This document shows positions 52,789-58,280 of a stretch of 58,280 nucleotides of DNA, piece by piece. Both the position numbers and the translations under genes were made by a program. The stretch comes from SZUA-254 sp031379665 (GTDB taxonomy: Bacteria > Bacteroidota > Ignavibacteria > UBA10030 > SZUA-254). The stretch lies in NCBI GenBank assembly GCA_031379665.1, contig JANNFI010000002.1, positions 1 through 58,280 on the forward strand, in the 5' to 3' direction. Under the pieces are notes generated by a model that ran no database searches, had not been told where the DNA came from, and saw nothing but the letters and a program-made list of their open reading frames with translations. How positions within the stretch are numbered: position 1 is the stretch's first letter; every line of letters begins with the position of its first letter.

Positions 52789-53733
52789 ATGGCAGACCTC
52801 CGCGTACGCATCGGATCCCTCGAATTGAAGAACCCCGTCCTCGTGGCATCGGGGACCTTCGGCTACGGCAACGATTGTCCGGACCTCTCCGACGTCAACG
52901 CGATCGGCGGGATCGTCACGAAGTCGCTCTCGATGAAACCCCGGGATGGAAACCCCCCAGACAGGATCGTGGAGACGGCAGCAGGGATGCTGAATTCGAT
53001 CGGGCTGGCGAACATCGGGGTCGATGATTTCATCGCCGGAAAGCTTCCCGTCCTCAGAGGGTACGACACGGCGATCATCGCCAACATCGCCGCCAGTTCG
53101 GTGGAGGAATACTGTTCGGTCCTCGAACGGCTGGAACAGGAGGCGGGAATAAGCGCGTACGAGATCAATGTCTCCTGTCCAAACGTCAAGGAAGGGGGGT
53201 TGAACTTCGGGACCAACCCCGCGATGACCGCCGAGATCACCAGGCGTCTGCGGAAGCTCACCGCGAAACCGCTCCTCATCAAGCTCACCCCGAACGTCAC
53301 GCACGTCTCGGAATTCGCCAGGGTGGTCGCGGGAGAAGGCGCCGACGGAGTGTCGCTGATCAACACGCTGGTGGGGATGGCCATCGACCACCGGAAGCGG
53401 ACGCCAAAACTCTCCACCGTCACCGGCGGCCTCTCCGGCCCGGCGATCAAACCGATTGCCCTCGCCAAGGTCTACGAGGTCGCGCAAGCGGTGAAGATAC
53501 CGATCGTCGGAATCGGCGGCATCATGAATACCGAGGACGCCGTGGAGTTCCTTCTGGCCGGCGCCACCGCTGTGCAGGTGGGGACAGCGAATTTCATCGA
53601 CCCTTCCGCATCGATGAAAATCGTCGAAGGACTTGGCCGATACTGCGACGAGAGTGGAGTCAAGCAGGTCACCGAGCTTGTCGGCGCTCTGAAGGTCAAG
53701 ACCGGCGTTTCGGTGCTCCAGAGCTGGATCTGA
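52789..53733 (+). CDS. pyrD: Dihydroorotate dehydrogenase B (NAD+), catalytic subunit
   Basis: PyrD of class 1B oxidises dihydroorotate to orotate with FMN and hands electrons to PyrK. It has 314 residues. It begins LRVRIGSLELKNPVLVASGTFGYG, has INVSCPNVKEGG with the catalytic Cys of class 1 enzymes, LIKLTPNV and the FMN phosphate loop GIGGIMNTEDAVEFLLAGATAVQVGTA. ATG 52789 is 2 nt after the pyrK stop; the frame upstream of it is only a shadow. Unlike pyrRBC, no PyrR hairpin is visible near pyrK-pyrD. Confidence 0.97.
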   Translation: MADLRVRIGSLELKNPVLVASGTFGYGNDCPDLSDVNAIGGIVTKSLSMKPRDGNPPDRIVETAAGMLNSIGLANIGVDDFIAGKLPVLRGYDTAIIANIAASSVEEYCSVLERLEQEAGISAYEINVSCPNVKEGGLNFGTNPAMTAEITRRLRKLTAKPLLIKLTPNVTHVSEFARVVAGEGADGVSLINTLVGMAIDHRKRTPKLSTVTGGLSGPAIKPIALAKVYEVAQAVKIPIVGIGGIMNTEDAVEFLLAGATAVQVGTANFIDPSASMKIVEGLGRYCDESGVKQVTELVGALKVKTGVSVLQSWI

Positions 53734-53749
53734 AGAGGAGGGCTCCCGC

Positions 53750-55045
53750 CTGACTCCCAAGGACCCCTCACTTCATTTCCTCTTCGCTCTACAGCGCTCC
53801 GGCATCAAGGCCGGCCTGGAAAATGTCCGCGCGCTCCTCGCGGTGCTCGAAAATCCTGAACGATCATTTCCCGCCATCCACGTCGCCGGCACCAACGGCA
53901 AGGGCTCGACCTCCGCAATGATCGCGGCGTCGCTGACCGCCGCCGGTTTCAGGGTCGGGCTCTACACGTCGCCCCACCTCGTCGATTTCACGGAGAGAAT
54001 TCGGATCGATGGAAGGAAAATGCCGATCCATCGCGTCGCCGACTACACGCGGCACCTCAGGCGGCAGATCCGCCGGAGCCGCGCGACCTTTTTCGACGCG
54101 ACGACGGCGATCGCCTTCAGGTATTTCGCCGACGAGGGCGTCGACATCGCGGTCATCGAAACCGGCCTCGGTGGGCGGTGGGACTCCACGAACGTGATCA
54201 CGCCGCTCGTCAGCGTGATCACCTCGATCGGGATGGAACACCGTGAATATCTCGGGAACACATTGAGGAAGATCGCTTTCGAGAAGGCCGGGATTATCAA
54301 GCGGGGTGTCCCGCTCGTCGTGGGGGATATCGGTCGTCCGGCGATCGACGTGATCCTGAAGCGCGCGGCTCGCCTCGATTCGAAGGTCACACCGATAGCG
54401 CGCTCCACCTCGATCCGGAATTCGCGCCCTGATGCCGCGGGACTGACGGCGGATTTCGAGGCCGGGGGAAAAATGTTCCGGCGGTTGCGCGTCGCCGCGG
54501 CCGGCGGATACCAGGCGCACAATGCCCGGCTGGCGCTCCAGGTCCTGAGGACGCTCGGCACCGCGGCTCCGAGCTTCGCGCTGCCCGTCGATGCGATTCG
54601 CTGCGGGTTCACCTCGCTCCGGGAGTTGACCGGTTTTTCCGGGAGACTCCAGCTGATCTCCCGTGACCCGACGATCCTCGCCGACGTCGCCCACAACCCG
54701 GACGGGATGATTGCGCTCGCACGAGCGCTTCGCGAACTCCATTCCGGGGAATTCAGGATCGTCTTCGGCGTGATGAAAGACAAAGAGTTCGGACCGATGC
54801 TCGACCTGCTTCGTCCGCTGGCGAGGATGTTCTACTTCGTCCGCGCGGCAACGCCCCGCTCGAGGGATCCGCGCGAGTTATCGGATTACTGCCACGACCG
54901 GCGATGTCCGGCCCGCAGCGCGGGTTCGGTCGCTGGCGGGGTCAGGATGGCCATCGACGACGGTCAAGGCCGGGACCCGATCCTCGTTACGGGGTCGCAC
55001 TTCGTGGTCGGGGAGGCATTCCGGAGCCTCGGCGTCAGGGTTTGA
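53750..55045 (+). CDS. folC: Folylpolyglutamate synthase / dihydrofolate synthase, probable CTG start
   Basis: FolC adds glutamate to dihydropteroate or folates. The core is clear: HVAGTNGKGSTSAMIAASL P-loop, YTSPHLVDFTERIRIDG, TATIAF-like segment, VIETGLGGRWDSTNVI and DVAHNPDGM. The first standard start codon in frame is GTG 53843, but homology begins 31 codons earlier (LQRSGIKAGLENVRALLAVLENP). The only plausible initiator there is CTG 53750, with AGGAGGG 6 nt upstream. From CTG the protein has 431 residues, the usual length. It lies 16 nt after pyrD. A 16-bp IS target site begins immediately after its stop codon. Confidence 0.93.
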   Translation: MTPKDPSLHFLFALQRSGIKAGLENVRALLAVLENPERSFPAIHVAGTNGKGSTSAMIAASLTAAGFRVGLYTSPHLVDFTERIRIDGRKMPIHRVADYTRHLRRQIRRSRATFFDATTAIAFRYFADEGVDIAVIETGLGGRWDSTNVITPLVSVITSIGMEHREYLGNTLRKIAFEKAGIIKRGVPLVVGDIGRPAIDVILKRAARLDSKVTPIARSTSIRNSRPDAAGLTADFEAGGKMFRRLRVAAAGGYQAHNARLALQVLRTLGTAAPSFALPVDAIRCGFTSLRELTGFSGRLQLISRDPTILADVAHNPDGMIALARALRELHSGEFRIVFGVMKDKEFGPMLDLLRPLARMFYFVRAATPRSRDPRELSDYCHDRRCPARSAGSVAGGVRMAIDDGQGRDPILVTGSHFVVGEAFRSLGVRV

Positions 55046-55061
55046 CCCAACCGGTCCCAGG
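55046..55061 (+). repeat. IS target-site duplication, left copy
   Basis: CCCAACCGGTCCCAGG here is repeated exactly at 56539-56554. It begins directly after the folC stop codon. Confidence 0.92.
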
Positions 55062-55067
55062 TGTAGT

Positions 55068-55113
55068 AACTCGGTAGAAATGTCAGGTATCTTAACTCGA
55101 TAGAAATGTCAGG
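55068..55113 (+). repeat. IS left-end tandem transposase-binding repeats
   Basis: AACTCGGTAGAAATGTCAGG (55068-55087) and AACTCGATAGAAATGTCAGG (55094-55113) differ at one base. They are the likely transposase-binding sites, mirrored at the right end. Confidence 0.85.
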
Positions 55114-56431
55114 ATCGAGCGGGATTTGAAGTTAACACCTTTTGATCTGTAGTGTTGATTTTTCTTTTGGGTGCCCCATTGGGGGTGTAGCGTTTCCGAC
55201 CGATCGGCTTGAGATTACGCCAGGGGTGGTCGTCAGCCGGACGATGGATGGTCGGTTTTTCAGGCTTTGGCTTTGATTTGATCTGCTTGAAGCATAGTTG
55301 CTGCTCATTCCAGAAGATCCTGATCTCGTCATCGCTGAGCCAGCGCCGGATGGTGACCGTGGATCCGGGAACCGGACGCGATACCTCCCTGGAGGCGTCA
55401 AGCTGGATGAGTGTTGCCCCGAGCGTGATCGTGTAGTCGTTGTTGACCTTTCGGGTGGTCTCGAAGCAGAAGATGTTGTCGAGATCGAGTCCGTTTGATG
55501 GGCGGTGGATATTCTTCAGTCCCTTGGTGAGCGCAAAGCGTTTGTTGTGATCGGGGAGATAGGTCTGTTCAAGATACCGATTGGCCGCCTCGATCGTACT
55601 GATCGCGTTGCGGCGCAAGGCCTTGACCAACCGGTCCTGGAGTGTGCGATTGCAGCGTTCCACGCGCCCTTTGGCCTGCGGGGAGTATGCCGTGATCATG
55701 GTGACCCCGAGTCGGCCGAGCGCGCGCTCGACGTCGGTGGGGATCGTTCCCTTCTGGTTCTTGTAGACATTCGCCCGATCGGTGTAGGACTCCCGGGGGA
55801 TGCCGTATTGCTCGATATAGGCCCGGAGTGTCAGCAGGACGTCCCGGGTGTTCTCCGACCGGGCGAAGCGCGCCAGGACCCTGCTGGAGGCATCGTCGAT
55901 GGCGACCAGGAGGCAGCACTTCGGTCCTCGCTTCTCGAACCACTCGTGGTCGCTGCCGTCGAACTGCAAGAGCGAACCGATCGATCCCCGGCGTTCCCGT
56001 TTGCGCCTATGCGCACGGCTCTTGCGCTCCATCGTCCAGAGCCCGGCCTTCAAGAGCCAGCGCCGGATCGTCTCGTGATCCGGTATGCTCGTGACCATCA
56101 ACGAGTGATGTTCTTCGAGCATCTCGGCGAAGAGCTTCGGGCCATAGTCGCTGTAGCGTTCCCGGTACAGTGCGAGAAGCTGCGTGCGCGCCTTGTACCC
56201 ATAGCCATTGTTCGATGTCGATCCCCGCAGGCGGTGGATGAGTCCCTCGTCGCCGTCGGTGATATAACGGTCTCGGATCCGGTAGAGCTGTCGCTCGCTC
56301 ACCCCGAGGCTCTCCGCCGCCTCGACGCAGCTCGTCTCCCGCTTGACCACGTGACCGATGACTTTCAGCCGTTCCCGCTCTTTGGGGCTCATTGCCAGGG
56401 TTGCCTCGTTGGTGTCCGGTTGCGTTATCAT
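55109..56431 (-). CDS. IS1202/ISNCY-family DDE transposase
   Basis: A 440-residue transposase. An N-terminal helix-turn-helix (SCVEAAESLGVSERQLYRIRDRY) is followed by a second DNA-binding region and an rve-type integrase core with the acidic triad: Asp in LLQFDGSDHEWFE, Asp in SYTDRANVYKN, Glu in SPQAKGRVERCNRTLQ. The C-terminal part holds a small beta domain (GSTVTIRRWLSDDEIRIFW). ATG 56431 is the longest start; an internal ATG at 56392 is possible. The open frame on the opposite strand (55505-56449) is its shadow. No frameshift is visible, so the enzyme may be active. Confidence 0.93.
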   Translation of the reverse strand: MITQPDTNEATLAMSPKERERLKVIGHVVKRETSCVEAAESLGVSERQLYRIRDRYITDGDEGLIHRLRGSTSNNGYGYKARTQLLALYRERYSDYGPKLFAEMLEEHHSLMVTSIPDHETIRRWLLKAGLWTMERKSRAHRRKRERRGSIGSLLQFDGSDHEWFEKRGPKCCLLVAIDDASSRVLARFARSENTRDVLLTLRAYIEQYGIPRESYTDRANVYKNQKGTIPTDVERALGRLGVTMITAYSPQAKGRVERCNRTLQDRLVKALRRNAISTIEAANRYLEQTYLPDHNKRFALTKGLKNIHRPSNGLDLDNIFCFETTRKVNNDYTITLGATLIQLDASREVSRPVPGSTVTIRRWLSDDEIRIFWNEQQLCFKQIKSKPKPEKPTIHRPADDHPWRNLKPIGRKRYTPNGAPKRKINTTDQKVLTSNPARS

Positions 56432-56487
56432 TGCTCGAGTGATCCTTGAGATTGACCATATTCTCTTGGATCACAAGGTGCCTAAAG

Positions 56488-56533
56488 CCTGACATTTCTA
56501 CCGAGTCCTATACCTGACATTTCTAAAGAGTTC
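56488..56533 (-). repeat. IS right-end tandem transposase-binding repeats
   Basis: CCTGACATTTCTACCGAGT (from 56488) and CCTGACATTTCTAAAGAGTT (from 56513) are inverted copies of the left-end units, 25 bp apart. The outermost copy is the most diverged. Confidence 0.82.
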
Positions 56534-56538
56534 TAACA

Positions 56539-56554
56539 CCCAACCGGTCCCAGG
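56539..56554 (+). repeat. IS target-site duplication, right copy
   Basis: An exact copy of the 16-bp sequence at 55046-55061. Confidence 0.92.
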
Positions 56555-56577
56555 CTCACGACCCTTCGCTATTTGGA

Positions 56578-56583
56578 TATAAT
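56578..56583 (+). promoter_or_regulatory. Possible -10 element of the Asp-rich protein gene
   Basis: TATAAT lies 50 bp before the ATG at 56634. The -35 position would fall at the right IS boundary (about 56553-56560), where no good hexamer is seen, so the insertion may have replaced or altered it. Confidence 0.35.
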
Positions 56584-56633
56584 TTTATACATTTATGAGT
56601 AAATCCTTCGTCTATCCTGCACAGGAGTGCGCT

Positions 56634-58280
56634 ATGTGGACCCGGTTGTCTCTTACGATGGTCATTCTCGCCGTATTCTTCACTGAATCGGCTTATCCCG
56701 GCGCCGACAAGGCGAGGAACCTAGCTAATCCGGGCGCCGCATCCAAGACTGCTGTCGCGTACGCGAAACGGGCCGTCCAGGGCTATGATATGCAGGTCTG
56801 GATCAGCAACCAGATGACCCTCGGTCTGCAGGCGTTTGATGGGGGAACCATCCCGGCGGGCTTTCAGCCACCGTACGGTCTTGAATACCCGGCGGGCTCC
56901 GGCATCGAGCATGTATACGGCGCCGGTCCCTGGTTCGGCGGCATCGTCGACGGCACGCGGCGAGTCTCCGAAGGGTACAACGGGAGCAGCGCGAACAAGT
57001 TCTTCCGCCCCGATCCCCGGCATCCCCTGCGGGAGTTGATCTGGCAGACATCGATCCGCGACAGCGTCGACGAGCCGAACCGTCGCGGGTGCGACGACGA
57101 CGGCGACGGGGCGATCGACGAAGACGACCTGGACGGGCTCGACAACGACGGTGACTGGGTGCTCTCGAGCGACGACGTCGGCTTCGACGGGGTCGGGGAC
57201 CTCATCGAGGTGGGATGCCGCGGCGGGTACGACGCGGTCAATAACCCGGACCCGAACTTCGACAACTACGACCGCTCGAAGACCGATTTCTGCCGACCCG
57301 ACGCCAACGGCAACTACCGGAAGAAAGACGACCCGGACGCGTACACCGAGAAGAACGGCCTGGCCGACCACGGGGAGCCCCACGTGGACGAAGACTATGC
57401 GGCGATCTCCGACAACGACCTCTACTGTTCCGCCCGTGACGATAATGATCCCCCGAGCGGCCATTTCCCGATGGGCGTGAAGGTGATCCAGAAGACCTTC
57501 GCCTGGAGCGGCAACTTCGCGAGCGGTGTGATTCCGTTCGACTACTACTTCATCAACACGTCGAGCAGGCCCATCGAGGATGTCTACGTCGGCTGGTTCG
57601 GGGACCTGGACGTCGGTCCTGCGTCGGCGGGAGATTACTACAACCGGAATTATTCCTGCTACTTTGATTCGCTCCGGACCGCCTACGTCCATAACCCGAT
57701 CGACCGGGGCTCGACCCCGATCGGCCTGACCGTGCTCGGTACGCCGAAACCGCTCAACGAACTCAAGTACATCTACCAGTGGTTCAATTTCACGACGAAC
57801 CCGGACCCCGGGACCGTTGATTCGATCCTCTACAGCTGGATGAGCGGCGAGCCGTTCCCGAACAACCTGGTGGCGACCTGCGAGAGCCCGACGAACCCGT
57901 CGGATACGAGGATCCTCTTCTCCTTCGGGCCGTTTGAAACCCTGGCGCCGGGCGATACGCTGAAGATTTCGGTGGCGCTGGTCGGCGGTGAGGGCGTCGA
58001 GAGCGGGCCGAACAACCTGAAGGCAAACGCGGAGAAGGCGATCAAACTCTACAAACGTGGGTACGTTCCGCCGATCGTCCCGCCGTCCCCGTCAATGCGT
58101 CACACCGAGGGGTTCCAGCGCGTGACGCTCGAGTGGGGCGGAAGCGTGGGGCCGATCGACCCGCTCCAGACCTGGGACGACTCGAACAAGCTGGCGCAGG
58201 CCTATCCGCCCGACGACTGGAGGCGGATCGATCCTCCCTGCGGCGACGGGGGCGGAGGGTGCTCATCGGGTCATACCTGC
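56634..58280 (+). CDS. Asp-rich secreted protein (partial, C-terminus outside window)
   Basis: Open from ATG 56634 to the last base (549 codons) and continuing. AGGAG lies 6 nt upstream; an in-frame ATG at 56595 has none. A signal peptide is present (SLTMVILAVFFTESAYPG). Residues about 150-270 hold calcium-site-like Asp repeats (CDDDGDGAIDEDDLDGLDN, then DNDG, DDVGFDGVGD). The later part is beta-rich (VPFDYYFINTSSRPIEDVYVGWFGDLDVG). Such proteins are common among secreted, often T9SS-exported proteins of Ignavibacteria/KSB1-type bacteria and usually carry a C-terminal sorting domain, which would lie beyond the edge. The function is unknown. The long frame on the opposite strand is a shadow. 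Confidence 0.88.
   Translation, partial: MWTRLSLTMVILAVFFTESAYPGADKARNLANPGAASKTAVAYAKRAVQGYDMQVWISNQMTLGLQAFDGGTIPAGFQPPYGLEYPAGSGIEHVYGAGPWFGGIVDGTRRVSEGYNGSSANKFFRPDPRHPLRELIWQTSIRDSVDEPNRRGCDDDGDGAIDEDDLDGLDNDGDWVLSSDDVGFDGVGDLIEVGCRGGYDAVNNPDPNFDNYDRSKTDFCRPDANGNYRKKDDPDAYTEKNGLADHGEPHVDEDYAAISDNDLYCSARDDNDPPSGHFPMGVKVIQKTFAWSGNFASGVIPFDYYFINTSSRPIEDVYVGWFGDLDVGPASAGDYYNRNYSCYFDSLRTAYVHNPIDRGSTPIGLTVLGTPKPLNELKYIYQWFNFTTNPDPGTVDSILYSWMSGEPFPNNLVATCESPTNPSDTRILFSFGPFETLAPGDTLKISVALVGGEGVESGPNNLKANAEKAIKLYKRGYVPPIVPPSPSMRHTEGFQRVTLEWGGSVGPIDPLQTWDDSNKLAQAYPPDDWRRIDPPCGDGGGGCSSGHTC

Larger units (their letters stand above)
55062..56538 (-). mobile_element. Complete insertion sequence, IS1202/ISNCY-like, 1477 bp
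   Basis: The element starts TGT and ends ACA and encodes one transposase on the minus strand. Its ends are inverted relative to each other, and each holds two tandem copies of a roughly 20-bp unit (A-A-C-T-C-G-G/A-TAGAAATGTCAGG) spaced 25-26 bp apart. An exact 16-bp target duplication flanks it. Long target duplications are known for the IS1202/ISNCY group. The intact transposase, intact ends and perfect duplication indicate recent transposition. It separates folC from the next gene without breaking either. Confidence 0.93.

Noticed and set aside
52192..53760. 522-codon minus-strand open frame
   Set aside because: It is antisense to pyrK and pyrD, both with full catalytic motifs.
56721..57692. 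323-codon minus-strand open frame
   Set aside because: It is a Val/Arg-rich shadow of the Asp-rich repeats of the secreted protein on the plus strand.
1..58280. CRISPR array, prophage or integrative element
   Set aside because: I found no regularly spaced direct repeats, cas genes, phage structural genes or integrase; the only mobile element is the IS at 55062-56538.

Overview
The window is GC-rich bacterial chromosome from a member of the Fibrobacterota-Chlorobiota-Bacteroidota (FCB) group, most likely an uncultured relative of Ignavibacteria, Kryptonia or KSB1. The main evidence is a textbook type IX secretion (T9SS) C-terminal sorting domain with a YPNPFNP core at 8130-8390, a PorW/SprE-like TPR lipoprotein, a DUF4783 protein and several secreted proteins sharing GYW modules. 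Many genes have good GGAGG ribosome sites, and several promoters match TTGACA-N17-TATAAT rather than the classical Bacteroides consensus. I cannot name the species.

Layout: (1) 1-6054, minus strand, the first 2018 codons of a giant secreted parallel beta-helix protein that runs off the left edge; divergent from it is a T9SS-secreted repeat protein. (2) tRNA-Val, then a pyrimidine operon with a PyrR-binding hairpin, a short leader ORF and a terminator in front of pyrR-pyrB-pyrC. It is followed, with tight spacing, by two exported proteins, a giant NtrY-like sensor kinase and pgeF. (3) glmS with a strong terminator, a FabL-like enoyl reductase, an orphan DNA methyltransferase and tRNA-Phe. (4) A translationally coupled signalling operon: receiver-nucleotide cyclase, 7TM-type histidine kinase, OmpR-type regulator. 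(5) 26203-32793, minus strand, a six-gene almost fully overlapping operon: SDR, UbiA prenyltransferase, lipid kinase, ThiL-like kinase, alpha-oxoamine synthase, radical SAM. It looks like an undescribed lipid or natural-product pathway; a divergent radical SAM-STAS fusion lies beside it.

(6) A histidine kinase with a degenerate cyclic-nucleotide-binding-like domain, divergent from a receiver-thioredoxin reductase-like fusion that lacks the redox CxxC, followed by a two-cysteine DsrC and a cysteine desulfurase: a probable redox or sulfur-handling locus. (7) A subtilisin-like protease, small exported proteins, an ABC-2 exporter, a STAS protein, an epimerase-like SDR and a decayed C-terminal piece of a cyclic 2,3-diphosphoglycerate synthetase-like gene. 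(8) A PorW/SprE-like lipoprotein coupled to pyrK-pyrD-folC. (9) A complete 1477-bp insertion sequence with tandem terminal repeats and a 16-bp target duplication, inserted directly after folC. (10) The start of an Asp-rich secreted protein that runs off the right edge.

Pyrimidine genes thus lie in two separate clusters (pyrRBC and pyrKD), of which only the first carries visible PyrR control. The strongest candidate for a new system is the 26-33 kb operon. Its alcohol-to-monophosphate kinase, monophosphate-to-diphosphate-type kinase and UbiA transferase could make and use an activated lipid diphosphate, alongside an amino-ketone-forming PLP enzyme and an SDR reductase.
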